Assembly (NCBI GenBank): GCA_964342385.1
Contig: CAYFGP010000007.1
Span: forward strand, 43,545-107,544
Direction of reading: 5' to 3'
DNA length: 64,000 nucleotides
From: Oceanospirillum sp964342385
GTDB taxonomy: Bacteria > Pseudomonadota > Gammaproteobacteria > Pseudomonadales > Halomonadaceae
Positions 54,601 through 63,183 of this stretch are shown here, piece after piece. A program made the translations under genes and the position numbers. The stretch's first letter is position 1; each line of letters begins with the position of its first letter. Under the pieces are notes generated by a model. It was not told where the DNA came from. It made no database searches and saw only the letters and a program-made list of their open reading frames with translations.

Positions 54601-55227
54601 ATGACATTCGATATTACCGCCGTTGTAAATATTATGGGTTTATCTGCGGTGGCGGTATTTGCTATTTCCGGGGCATTGGATGCGGCACGACAGAAGATGG
54701 ATATTCTGGGTTTTATGCTGATTGGTACCGCAACCGGTGTTGGCGGTGGCACCTTACGGGATGTGCTATTGGGCAATATGCCCGTATTCTGGATTCGTGA
54801 ACCAATCTGGATTGTGATCTGCCTGGTTGCCTCTGCCGTGACCTACTTTATTGCCCCTAAGCTCGCGTCACGCACACGGGCGTTGATCTGGATGGATGCC
54901 GTTGGGCTGGCGCTATTTTCCGTGGTCGGTACTAAGATCGGGCTGGATTTTGGTGTTTCACCGCTGATTGCGGTGTGCATGGGGGTGATGACGGCCAGCT
55001 TTGGTGGTATTGCCCGTGATGTGCTTTGTGGCAGTAATTTAACTCTGATGAATGAGGAACTGTATATCACCACAACTCTGGCCGGTGCGGTGGTGTATCT
55101 GGGCCTAAGCCATCTTGGGCTGCCCAATAGCTATGATCTAATCGGAGGCTTCTTAGTCGCTTTTATTCTTCGGGCGTTGGCGATTCAATTTAATATCAAA
55201 TTGCCGAATGCGTACCGAAAGAGTTAA
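54601..55227 (+). CDS. TRIC-type trimeric cation channel family protein (YadS/YicG-like)
   Basis: A 208-residue membrane protein with seven helices made of two TRIC repeats, each with a glycine/arginine motif: GGGTLRDVLLG and FGGIARDVLCG. Bacterial TRIC homologues conduct monovalent cations. ATG 54601 begins the first hydrophobic helix; an in-frame TTG at 54586 is unnecessary. Confidence 0.92.
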   Translation: MTFDITAVVNIMGLSAVAVFAISGALDAARQKMDILGFMLIGTATGVGGGTLRDVLLGNMPVFWIREPIWIVICLVASAVTYFIAPKLASRTRALIWMDAVGLALFSVVGTKIGLDFGVSPLIAVCMGVMTASFGGIARDVLCGSNLTLMNEELYITTTLAGAVVYLGLSHLGLPNSYDLIGGFLVAFILRALAIQFNIKLPNAYRKS

Positions 55228-55289
55228 AAGCTTAAAGGGAGGCAGAAAAGGCGTAATGGGGATAAAAGGGTTGTCCCTCATCTTACCGG

Positions 55290-55359
55290 CTTGGCTATAA
55301 ACCAGCTTGGCTATAAACCAGCTTGGCTATAAACCAGCTTGGCTATAAACCAGCTTGGC
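55290..55359. repeat. 16-bp tandem repeat array running into an assembly gap
   Basis: Four identical units CTTGGCTATAAACCAG plus six bases of a fifth lead straight into the 100-N gap, so the array is probably longer and was collapsed by the assembler. The end of the thioesterase gene lies in or beside it. Confidence 0.95.
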
Positions 55360-55459
55360 NNNNNNNNNNNNNNNNNNNNNNNNNNNNNNNNNNNNNNNNN
55401 NNNNNNNNNNNNNNNNNNNNNNNNNNNNNNNNNNNNNNNNNNNNNNNNNNNNNNNNNNN
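55360..55459. other. assembly gap (100 N)
   Basis: Exactly 100 N, placed where a tandem repeat prevented assembly. Confidence 0.99.
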
Positions 55460-55952
55460 TATAAGCAGCCAGAAACTCTTTCGGTAAACGACAGGCTTTG
55501 CCATTGCTCATACGGGTACAGACATAGTGACTGTAGGCCCTGAACAGTGTCTTGCGATCACTTAAGCGTTGCAGCTGAAAACAGCGAAACACGCTTAAGC
55601 GATCAAACCGGACTAACCAGGTGGCCATCGCCAGTGCATCATCCTTGTAAGCCGGAGCCAAATAATCCAACTCATGACGATGCACCACCAAGGCACGATC
55701 CAGCTGCTGATACAGTTCCAGGCTTAAGCCCAGCTGGCGCACATGGGCCCAGCCGGTTTGCTGCAACCAATCCAGATAGACGCCATTATTCACATGACCG
55801 TAGTGATCGATCTGATTGTCCTGTACTGTAATCGGCAGGACAAACGGCTGTTGTTGAACTGCCTCTGAGAACGGCTCAGGCAAAGACCAGTGCAGATCAT
55901 CGGGCAGTTCAATGTGGCTGACGGGATCAGAGGTTAACCAACTGGCGGTCAC
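55460..55952 (-). CDS. Hotdog-fold acyl-CoA thioesterase (4HBT type), 3' end in gap
   Basis: About 164 residues are visible. The hotdog motif DNQIDHYGHVNNGVYLDWLQQTGW carries the conserved Asp and HVNN of 4HBT/YbgC-like thioesterases, followed by RHELDYLAPAYKDDALAMATWL and RAYSHYVCTRMSNGKACRLPKEF. It hydrolyses an acyl-CoA; the substrate is unknown. The start is GTG 55952. The stop codon is hidden by the N gap; residues predicted beyond it come from the tandem repeat and are not trusted. It lies 32 bases after rlmI in the same direction. Confidence 0.85.
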
Positions 55953-55984
55953 TGTCGTGTTTCTCTAGTACTGAATCAAACAGA

Positions 55985-57181
55985 TCAGTCGCGATAAACA
56001 CGCACAATCAGTGATTTCAGATAAGCGGTTTCAACAATCGTGGGATGAACCGGGTGATCTGCGCCCTGATGGCCCTGCTCCAGAATCTGTGCCTGACGGT
56101 CGATATGACGGGCAGAACCGCGCACGATATCGATCAGACGATCATAGGCCAGGTGCATCGAGCAGGATGCGGATATCAAAATGGCATCCTTCTCCAGCAG
56201 ACGCATCGCCAGCTGGTTGATACGCTTATAGGCCTGCTCACCGTTTTTGATATCTTTACGGCGTTTGATAAAGGCCGGTGGGTCCAGCACGATGACATCA
56301 AACTTCTCGCCTTCCTGAATCAGCTGTTTCAGGGCATCAAAGGCATCGCCCTGCATGGTGCCGACTTTATCTGCCACACCGTTCAGCTCAGCATTCTTTT
56401 CCACTTCATCCAGTGCCGTGGCAGACGCATCAACACACAGCACAGACTCCGCGCCTGCTGCCGCGGCTTGTACGCCCCAGCCACCGACATAACTGAACAG
56501 ATCCAGTACCTTTTTGCCCTTGCAGTATTGCTGCATACGGGCACGGTTCATACGGTGATCATAGAACCAACCGGTTTTCTGACCGGTCAGAACAGGCACA
56601 TGGAACTTCACGCCGTTCTCTTCCAGGAAAACACCTTCTGCAGGCAGTTCACCACGGGCAACACGGGTTTCCTCTTCTAGACCTTCCAGCTTACGCATAC
56701 CGCCATCGTTACGCAGTACAATTGCCTGTGGCTTCAGCACCTTCTCCAGCGCATCCAGAATATCTTCTTCCAAAGCCTGCATGCCGGCGGTATTCAGCTG
56801 TACCGACAGTACATCGCCAAAACGATCCACCACCAGGCCCGGCAGCTGATCACTTTCACCATAAACCAGACGATAGTGAGAGGTTGGGAAGACACGCTCA
56901 CGCAGACCCAGAGCGATTTTAATACGATGCACCAGCAGCGACTTATCCAGCAACTGATCCGGGTTCTGGCTGATCATACGACCACAGATCAGTGTGGTCG
57001 GATTCAGATACGCTGTACCTAAAACCTTACCGTTTGACGCCTGTACCTGCACCTGCTGACCTGCACTGTACTGACGCAGTGGTGAAGTCTTAGTATCCAC
57101 TTCATTGCTGTAGATCCATAGGTGACCAGCCTTGATTCGGCGGTCGGCATTTTTGTTCAGACGTAAGCTGGCCAGTGTCAT
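55985..57181 (-). CDS. rlmI: 23S rRNA (cytosine-C5)-methyltransferase RlmI
   Basis: A 398-residue enzyme with an N-terminal PUA domain (about 1-75, LNKNADRRIKAGHLWIYSNEV). The SAM-binding Rossmann domain has VLDLFSYVGGWG, VLCVDAS and the catalytic VLDPPAFIKRRKD and ISASCSMHL. It methylates C1962 of 23S rRNA in E. coli. The length is standard (396). Confidence 0.96.
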   Translation of the reverse strand: MTLASLRLNKNADRRIKAGHLWIYSNEVDTKTSPLRQYSAGQQVQVQASNGKVLGTAYLNPTTLICGRMISQNPDQLLDKSLLVHRIKIALGLRERVFPTSHYRLVYGESDQLPGLVVDRFGDVLSVQLNTAGMQALEEDILDALEKVLKPQAIVLRNDGGMRKLEGLEEETRVARGELPAEGVFLEENGVKFHVPVLTGQKTGWFYDHRMNRARMQQYCKGKKVLDLFSYVGGWGVQAAAAGAESVLCVDASATALDEVEKNAELNGVADKVGTMQGDAFDALKQLIQEGEKFDVIVLDPPAFIKRRKDIKNGEQAYKRINQLAMRLLEKDAILISASCSMHLAYDRLIDIVRGSARHIDRQAQILEQGHQGADHPVHPTIVETAYLKSLIVRVYRD

Positions 57182-57384
57182 CGAAGTTCTCTCAGAATCA
57201 GTGGATTGTCGGTTCAGAAGTGCTGTCAGTATAGCGACTAACCGTAGAAAAGGCGGGCATTATAACGACTGATGCCAAGCGACAACAGACAATGGCGCTG
57301 AAATATAATCAAGCCGGAAGGATCGTGCCTGCATAATACCTGTAAAGGCGTCAGGTAACCGCCATTACAGGCTTAAAAAGTCGA

Positions 57385-57765
57385 CTAAACAATATGTAAG
57401 CGATAGGCTTCGGCATTCATCAGATGCTGCAGCTGGGTAATATCTTTCGGTTCGATACGACAGATCCAGGCCATATCATAGGGATCATCGTTGATCAGCT
57501 CAGGGTGTTCCTCCAATCGATCATTAATGGCAATCACCTCACCGGCAATGGGCGCATACACCTCTGTCGCGGTTGTGATGGATTCAACGATGCAGATCTG
57601 CTCTCCCATGGCCAGTTTATCCCATAGCTTGGGTTCTTCGACAAACACCACATCGCCCAACTCTTGCTGAGCAAAGTCTGTCAGCCCTACCAAAATCGTA
57701 CCGTCGCTTTCCAGCCGGGCCCATTGATGGGTGGCGGAATACTTTAATTGATCTGGAATATGCAT
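57385..57765 (-). CDS. GcvH-like protein lacking the lipoyl-lysine
   Basis: A 126-residue protein closely matching glycine cleavage H protein: LKYSATHQWARLESDGTILVGLTDFAQQELGDVVFVE, then APIAGEVIAIND and MAWICRIEP. H proteins carry lipoate on the Lys of ESVKxAS. Here the motif is ESITTATEVY and Thr64 (codon ACA) replaces it, so it cannot be lipoylated at that site. No gcvT or gcvP is adjacent. It may be a diverged non-lipoylated paralogue. ATG 57765 has GGGAG 6 bases upstream; starts at 57768 or 57786 are also in frame. Confidence 0.88.
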   Translation of the reverse strand: MHIPDQLKYSATHQWARLESDGTILVGLTDFAQQELGDVVFVEEPKLWDKLAMGEQICIVESITTATEVYAPIAGEVIAINDRLEEHPELINDDPYDMAWICRIEPKDITQLQHLMNAEAYRLHIV

Positions 57766-57949
57766 CATCCACTCCCGATAGTGCATCTACCTTCCAGAAT
57801 AGCAAACACCGGGAATGGCAGAAAAAACGTCAGAGGCAGAAAGTCATGTAAGAGGCCGATATAGAGGGGAGTGTAAAGAATAAATCAATAAGAATCAGGG
57901 TATTAGAACACCCTGATTCTTAACAATATTTTACATATTTAAGATGGGG

Positions 57950-58471
57950 TTAAGGCGTACATTTATCAATATATTGCTTCGCTTTACGCTCAGACAGCGC
58001 TGCAAAACGGGTGGACTCTTCATCGGAAGCGAAGGCCTTATTCGGTAACCACAGATAGTTCGCACCACGATACATCAGAAAACCCGATGCTGTGCGTACC
58101 ACCTTGGTCACCGTCGACCAGTCAAAATTGCCTTCGGGCTGACCTTCCGTTTGTGCATTAATCTGTTCATCGGTAATGCTCAGGCTGATCGCTTTATCTT
58201 TCTGATCACTGCTGTTAAAACGGCGTAGCAGCAGATTTTTATGCATACGCTTACGGAAACCAAACCAGTAGATCGCCAACACAAACGCCATACTGTCTGC
58301 TGGTTGAAAACCTCGCTGCATCATCATATACAGACTGAGTACGATTAAGACACCTACCACAGCGGCCACGATTTTATCTTTGCTATCACCGCCACCAAAA
58401 CGACCGTGCTGATCCGCCGCTTCCAGATACTCTTGTTCAGACCAGTGGTAAGACACTTCAATTGCAGACAT
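57950..58471 (-). CDS. YcxB-like membrane protein
   Basis: A 173-residue protein. The N-terminal MSAIEVSYHWSEQEYLEA is followed by two close hydrophobic helices (about 37-77, IVAAVVGVLIVLSLYMM and SMAFVLAIYWFGF). The C-terminal YcxB domain has ISLSITDEQINAQTEG, DWSTVTKVVRTASGFLMY and LWLPNKAF. The function is unknown. ATG 58471 is preferred: GGAG lies 8 bases upstream and the family usually starts there; a TTG at 58597 would add 42 residues. Confidence 0.82.
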   Translation of the reverse strand: MSAIEVSYHWSEQEYLEAADQHGRFGGGDSKDKIVAAVVGVLIVLSLYMMMQRGFQPADSMAFVLAIYWFGFRKRMHKNLLLRRFNSSDQKDKAISLSITDEQINAQTEGQPEGNFDWSTVTKVVRTASGFLMYRGANYLWLPNKAFASDEESTRFAALSERKAKQYIDKCTP

Positions 58472-58920
58472 GCATTTCTCCGCTTGTTTTAACAAAACCT
58501 CATCAGAGACAGAATCAGAGAGGGGAAGTTCCGCTCTGATCCTGTCCACTAGCTCGCCGTAGTGTATGTCAGGTGTTAAATTCAAGCTATAGGGCAATCA
58601 TCTTCATAGTCGAGATGGCAGTTTCAGCTTATTGCCGGCTTAGGATCTTATAAACTTCGTCATCATTGCGTTTAACCATTCAAACCTCTATAGCTTGTCC
58701 CGGTTCAGTTGCTAGGTGATTGCGTAAGTGTTATCGAGTAATTAGAGCTTGGTTAACATTTCTCCAGAGAATTGTTAATCAAGGCACTGAAGCAAACGAA
58801 GGAATGAGGGATACAGCGCGGCGTGTGTTGTGCTGAGCGGGGAAAATGGTTAACACTTTTCTAATGAAGTGTTAACCAGATTCTGGTACTTCCCTAAGGC
58901 TTATATATTTTGTCCAAGCC
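58472..58920. other. intergenic region with two hairpins
   Basis: No gene is supported. A perfect 11-bp hairpin GGTTAACACTT/AAGTGTTAACC (58848-58877), followed on the minus strand by ATTTTCC, is the probable terminator of the DUF4214 gene. A second related hairpin TTGGTTAACA/TGTTAATCAA (58749-58782, 9 of 10 paired) lies upstream of it; both contain GTTAAC. Confidence 0.65.
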
Positions 58921-59883
58921 TTAGCCCAGAGCAAAGCTCGTACCGATATCAATTAGATAGTCAGTGTGGTTCTGGCTGGTATCCACACCCACCAATTTCA
59001 CTAACGTATCGTTCTCTGTCAGGCCATCGACACCATCCGAGAAAAAGATAAAGGCATCGTCCCCTTCCTGCCACATTGCCGCTTGTCCTTGCGCTGGGTC
59101 AGCTGCATTCGTAATCGCCTGCTCCACTGCAATAATATGTTGGTCAAGCGTGGTATCTGATGCTGAGAAGGTGGCTAAACCTGAAAAGTCTATCGCCGCG
59201 ACACCTGATGCTGCCGTATCATTCGTAACAATTGATGCATCACCAACAGAAAATGCCTGACCATAACCTTGCAATGTATCCAGTGTATGGAAGGTTTCTG
59301 AATTTGGTGTACCAAGCCTTCCTGGCTGGTAGCTGAAATGTACAAAGCTATTGAAGGAGCCTGGGGCGGCATTGAAATTAGTTGATGACATGTTGAACAC
59401 GCCCTGAGCGGGGTATTCATTAACGTATTTAAGCTCTTCTAAGGACTGATCTGTCGAGACAAGAGTGAGAACCAATTCAGCGTCGGATGACGTGTAGATA
59501 TAGTTGTGGGTGTAATAGTCAGCGATATCGATTTTATTATCGAGCGTACCCCGGTCTTCATCTCCTGCTCCGTCGGCCAGTGCTAAAACCAGCTGATCGA
59601 AAGGCACCGTGCTACCGCCACCATTCACCCAGTAATCCAATCCGGTACTCTCTGGCTCACGGTGAAATAAACGCTGATACAGTTCAGTCACTGCATCCCC
59701 GCGGCTCATACTACCCAAACCACTGGCATATTCAGCCTGAGAGTTCACCAGATTCGAACGGATCTGATCAAGTGTTAAGTTGCCACTTTCATATTCACCG
59801 GTCCAATAGTTTAAACCCTCTTCGTCAGCAGCACGACCAAGTAAACCAATGTAAATTTCTTGGATTTTTCCTTTAGCGTTCAT
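58921..59883 (-). CDS. DUF4214-repeat exported/surface protein
   Basis: A 320-residue protein. Two DUF4214 repeats (IYIGLLGRAADEEGLNYWTGEYESG at about 10-50; ELYQRLFHREPESTGLDYWVNGG at about 67-105) are found in S-layer-like or type I-secreted proteins. The acidic C-terminal domain (about 180-320) has FFSDGVDGLTENDTLVKLVGVD, as in bluetail-type C-terminal domains of secreted proteins. No signal peptide is present, consistent with a type I secretion C-terminal signal. AAGGA precedes the ATG. A nearby secretion system was not seen. Confidence 0.8.
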   Translation of the reverse strand: MNAKGKIQEIYIGLLGRAADEEGLNYWTGEYESGNLTLDQIRSNLVNSQAEYASGLGSMSRGDAVTELYQRLFHREPESTGLDYWVNGGGSTVPFDQLVLALADGAGDEDRGTLDNKIDIADYYTHNYIYTSSDAELVLTLVSTDQSLEELKYVNEYPAQGVFNMSSTNFNAAPGSFNSFVHFSYQPGRLGTPNSETFHTLDTLQGYGQAFSVGDASIVTNDTAASGVAAIDFSGLATFSASDTTLDQHIIAVEQAITNAADPAQGQAAMWQEGDDAFIFFSDGVDGLTENDTLVKLVGVDTSQNHTDYLIDIGTSFALG

Positions 59884-60610
59884 TACACATCCTTGCAGCT
59901 ATTTGATTGATGTTATTGTCAGTTTTGGAGCAATAATTCTACATAAAAAGCTAAAAAAGCAAATGATCAATCCAGATAATAATTAAGAGTTGTTATGTCG
60001 AAAACACACTGCCTTAAACGACATATAGCGTCCTAAAATATATCGATGCATTTATGGGCTTTCTTAAATTTTACGCATTGCCTTATTCTTCTGCTGTGGG
60101 CTGGGGAATAGTGAGAATCTGTTATTTAACTGTTTGAAAAATAAAACATATCCTCGTTTATTTCCGAGAAAATCTCAGAGAACAACGGGGAGCTTACGTC
60201 TGCCCAGCATGCAATTAAACGCAATATCTTCTAATAATCCCGCGCCTTAATTTTCTCAGGGCTAGTTGTATAACAAACGTTTGTTATGTGCATGGCCTAA
60301 GATGTTACAGGACTGTTGTTTTTTGTAGTGTGTAAACATATTTAAAGCTTGGGTGTAGATTATTTAGAGGGCAGAGCTCCATCGCTCTTAATCAATATAA
60401 ATAGTATGGGTTTTAGATACTTCTTTTTAGTTGCTAAACTTGTCCCTCCATTCTTGTTTTACTCCAGCCCTAATAACAGTCAATAGCCATAGATAGAACA
60501 CGAAAAGCCTGAAGGAAGGCCTAACATGTTCTAAAGTTGCAATCGCTGTTGGTTTGGCTACCTGTATTCAGCCTGAGGTCGTTACTGCAGCGCTTCAGTT
60601 GATGAGAAAC
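59884..60610. other. gene-poor stretch at the start of the accessory island
   Basis: A 727-base region that is AT-rich relative to its left flank and supports no gene. It holds the perfect 18-bp palindrome at 60270-60287 (separate entry) and otherwise no operator or RNA I can support. Confidence 0.5.
60270..60287. other. 18-bp perfect palindrome
   Basis: ATAACAAACGTTTGTTAT is its own reverse complement. It resembles the TATAACAAACG end of Vibrio-type attC sites, but I see no second matching arm nearby. Confidence 0.6.
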
Positions 60611-60790
60611 TTGAATCTCACCAACCAAAAGTACCACCTATTCCGCAAGAAATACGTGACACGTTTGGTAGTAGCCTTGCGCTACTCTGAAGGACGCTTC
60701 ATCTGTTGATGGAACTGATCAAACGATTGATTCGCCAGTGCTTCCAGAACAAAAGCGCAGCGTATGTTAAACACTCCAAAGTGCTGGTGC
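60611..60790. repeat. accessory-island duplicated segment, copy 1 (with 96-bp deletion)
   Basis: It matches 63668-63944 almost throughout, but lacks the 96 bases between the two TGATCAAAC direct repeats of copy 2 (63773-63781 and 63869-63877), keeping a single TGATCAAAC at 60716-60724. Confidence 0.9.
60682..60774 (-). pseudogene. shortened copy of the island small ORF
   Basis: A 30-residue frame (VFNIRCAFVLEALANQSFDQ... then FHQQMKRPSE) equals the 62-residue ORF at 63739-63927 minus 32 residues removed in frame between two FDQ codon triplets. Three substitutions elsewhere are ACG/GCG and R/Q, S/R changes, so the reading frame was kept. The original function is unknown. HQHFG is also conserved upstream of the GTG in both copies, so the true start may be further 5'. 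Confidence 0.6.
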
Positions 60791-60876
60791 AAAGCTCTCG
60801 CCTCTTGCTTTAGGGGTAGCTAATCTGGTCAAATATTATCAGTTATAAATAGTAGATCCTGATGTTCAGGAAACAG

Positions 60877-61203
60877 CTAAAAAATCTTATTTTCTAAATT
60901 ATTTCTTGCCATATCATTACTGGTGAGCTTGCTAAATAAATTCCAGTTTTTCCTTGCCAGTTCAGTATTACCTTTTAATTTCTCTGAAACTGAAATAACA
61001 TCATTCACACCATCAAAGCCAAAATCTAAGTTTTCAAAGCTATATAAGGCAAAAAATATTTTGCATAATTCATCTTTGTGCAAGGTGTCTACGTCAGAAA
61101 ATAATTTACAAAAAAGTGTTGAAGCAATTCGAAGCCAACCAAGCCTATCCTTGGCGTGAAACATACTGCGTAGAAGAATTGCTTCCTCAGCACTAAGTTT
61201 TAA
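60877..61203 (-). pseudogene. 3' part of a predicted immunity gene, separated from its start by an IS
   Basis: Removing the IS and one TTTTAA duplication joins this segment in frame to 62842-62946, giving a 143-residue protein (…ADSYLK then LSAEEAILLRSMFHAKDRLG…). The part here encodes about 106 residues, helical and acidic (FFALYSFENLDFGFDGVND, NTELARKNWNLFSKL). The gene follows a toxin-like C-terminal tip and has a good ribosome-binding site, so an immunity protein is inferred; no family is recognised. Confidence 0.7.
61198..61203 (+). repeat. IS target-site duplication, left
   Basis: TTTTAA directly left of the IS is repeated at 62836-62841. The bases AG in front of it are also shared (left host, right IS end), so 6 to 8 bp are possible. 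Confidence 0.8.
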
Positions 61204-62835
61204 CTGGACAGTGCGAAGTTCTCAGTAATCAAGGCATGACTTGACGCCTCTCAAGTTTATGGTCTGGACTTAAATTCACCACAAACCAAAGTCTGACCAA
61301 AAACCAAGAGGCGACTATGAAATTATGGTGGGTGTGGTTTACTGCTGTCCAGTCCTTAAAATCGGCCTGTTCGAGAAATCGGACATTTTTATGGTTATGC
61401 TTGGTGCTCATGGGGTTTACCGTCAGAACCGACAACGCTGGTGTTTCTAGTTTTATTCGGGCTCTGTCTCTCAACCCTCGTTGCTACACTTCTCTTCTTC
61501 ACCTGTTTCATTCAAGTGCGCTGAGCTTAGATAAGCTCACAAAATCCTGGTATCGACTTGTTTTGCAAAAGTTTACGCCGGTTCAGCATGGTGCTCGTCA
61601 CATCATTCTGGCAGATGGTATCAAGGTGCCAAAAGAAGGTCGCAAAATGCCAGCCGTTAAAAAGCTCCATCAGGAGTCTGGCAATAATTCCAAGCCTAGC
61701 TATATTCTGGGGCACTCTTTTCAGGCCCTTGGACTCTTGGTTTCATCAACAACTGGAAAGTTATCTTGCGTACCTTTATGCAGTAGGATTCATGAAGGTG
61801 TGATCACGACCAACCGGGATAAACGAACCCTGCTAGATAAACTGGCAGCGATGTTTACAGATTGCACTCAAGAGATGGAGATCTCTGCCATTCTGGTGGC
61901 TGATGCTTACTATGCCAGTCAGAAGATTATCCAGCCCTTGTTGCAAGAGGGCCACCACCTGATCAGTCGGGCAAAAAGTAACTGTGTCGCTTACCTTCCA
62001 CCTCAACGGAAAACAGATTCCCATAAACCAGGCAGACCCAGAGTCTATGGCCGAAAAATCCACGTCCACAACGTATGGCGATTAGAAGAACACTTTAAGC
62101 CAGCTCCAAGCCCTGTATATGGGGAAAAAGACGTTGAAATTCGCTACTTCTCCTATGATCTGATCTGGCGTCCAGCGGGAAGAAAAATACGGTTTGTCTG
62201 GGTTACCCACCCTTATCGTGGTCGAATTATTTTGATTTGCACGGATCGAACAATCGCACCACTGGAGATTATTGCCCTGTACAGTTACCGCTATAAGATC
62301 GAACTGTCATTCAAACAGGCCATGCATACTATAGGTAGCTATGGTTATCACTTTTGGATGAGGGGGATGATGCCTCACTCAAAGCAATCGGGTAATCAAT
62401 ACCTTCACCGTAAACCAAAAGCTTATCGAGATGGTGTTCAACGAAAACTGAATGCTTACCACAAGTTTGTTCAACTGGGTTGTATTGCCCAGGGCTTACT
62501 GCAATATCTGGCATTACACTTCCATCATACCGTCTGGAACCACTTTCGCAGCTGGTTAAGAACGATGGATAACACTTCGCCACCTTCTGAAGCAGTTGTC
62601 GCTCAGGCAATGCGGTCTTCGCTGCCCGAATTTCTCTTGGTTTCAGTTCAGGAATTAAACGCAGTGAAATTCTTGAGCGATTGTATGGAGGTAGAACGGT
62701 ATGAAGGCTTTTGGCAGACAGGTTGAATATCAAATACAGAAAACAATCAGTTAAAGCGTTAAATGCCTGTTCTGGGAAAAGAGGCGTAGGACGGTTGTGC
62801 ATAGTTCATTGCAATCAGAACTACGCACTGTTCAG
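61204..62835 (+). mobile_element. IS4-superfamily insertion sequence, 1632 bp
   Basis: Terminal inverted repeats begin CTGGACAGTGCGAAGTTCT on the left and (reverse strand) CTGAACAGTGCGTAGTTCT on the right, 17 of 19 identical. The flanking TTTTAA is duplicated. One transposase gene fills the element. It interrupts the predicted immunity gene. The element looks intact, so insertion is probably fairly recent. Confidence 0.9.
61317..62726 (+). CDS. IS4-superfamily DDE transposase
   Basis: A 469-residue transposase. The catalytic acids are visible: Asp in ILADGIKVPKEG (near 100), Asp in ILVADAYYASQK (near 199), and Glu in YSYRYKIELSFKQ (near 329), a partial Y-2-R-3-E signature of the IS4 group. 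C-terminal residues include a His-rich helix (YLALHFHHTVWNHFRSWL). The ATG at 61317 lies about 110 bases inside the element. No frameshift is visible, so the enzyme is probably functional. Confidence 0.9.
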   Translation: MKLWWVWFTAVQSLKSACSRNRTFLWLCLVLMGFTVRTDNAGVSSFIRALSLNPRCYTSLLHLFHSSALSLDKLTKSWYRLVLQKFTPVQHGARHIILADGIKVPKEGRKMPAVKKLHQESGNNSKPSYILGHSFQALGLLVSSTTGKLSCVPLCSRIHEGVITTNRDKRTLLDKLAAMFTDCTQEMEISAILVADAYYASQKIIQPLLQEGHHLISRAKSNCVAYLPPQRKTDSHKPGRPRVYGRKIHVHNVWRLEEHFKPAPSPVYGEKDVEIRYFSYDLIWRPAGRKIRFVWVTHPYRGRIILICTDRTIAPLEIIALYSYRYKIELSFKQAMHTIGSYGYHFWMRGMMPHSKQSGNQYLHRKPKAYRDGVQRKLNAYHKFVQLGCIAQGLLQYLALHFHHTVWNHFRSWLRTMDNTSPPSEAVVAQAMRSSLPEFLLVSVQELNAVKFLSDCMEVERYEGFWQTG

Positions 62836-62841
62836 TTTTAA
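62836..62841 (+). repeat. IS target-site duplication, right
   Basis: TTTTAA, a copy of 61198-61203. Confidence 0.8.
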
Positions 62842-62946
62842 ATAACTATCAGCAAATCTTGAAAGCTGTGCTTCTGCGCCTAAATAATCTCCCTTTTTAA
62901 AAATAAAGTTATTAGCGATATCATATGTTTTATTAATTTCAGCCAT
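62842..62946 (-). pseudogene. 5' part of the predicted immunity gene
   Basis: It encodes MAEINKTYDIANNFIFKKGD and onward to ADSYLK; the last two codons fall in the 62836-62841 duplication. The ATG at 62946 has GAGGGA 6 bases upstream, and it begins 12 bases after the toxin-tip stop. The IS then adds five foreign codons (to TAG at 62821). The gene continues at 61203-60877. Confidence 0.75.
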
Positions 62947-62958
62947 TGTTATCCCTCT

Positions 62959-63183
62959 TTAATTGGGAGGCAAGATATAGTCTCCTTCAAGACGATATCC
63001 CGCATTTCTTAGTCGTTTAATTTTTCTAAAGAAAACTGTTTGAGGATAGCTTCCTCTATTACCTTCAAGGGCATTCCAAGCGGTCCTGTAATTTGATACG
63101 TCTGGGCTAGAGCCGAGATAAAAAGGTTTGCCTGCATCTATTCCATCTTGGATAAAAGCATCATTAACATTAGGTGACCAATT
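62959..63183 (-). pseudogene. toxin-like C-terminal tip, out of frame
   Basis: A 74-residue frame starting directly after a TAA, with no start codon, reads NWSPNVNDAFIQDGIDAGK, then a middle segment and RKIKRLRNAGYRLEGDYILPPN. The arrangement W-x-P-x-x-N-x-A-x-x-x-x-G-I-D-x-G-x-P and the ending NAGY-x-x-x-GDY remind me of C-terminal domains of polymorphic toxins, and it is immediately followed by a small gene. It lies one frame off the upstream hemagglutinin fragment, so it is silent or displaced. The catalytic activity is unknown. Confidence 0.6.

Noticed and set aside
55311..55459. C-terminal extension of the thioesterase through the N gap
   Set aside because: The residues come from N and tandem repeat sequence and cannot be trusted.
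60270..60400. Possible attC recombination site
   Set aside because: Only one arm resembles an attC end, the two halves lie back to back with no folded middle, and no integrase or cassette ORF is near.
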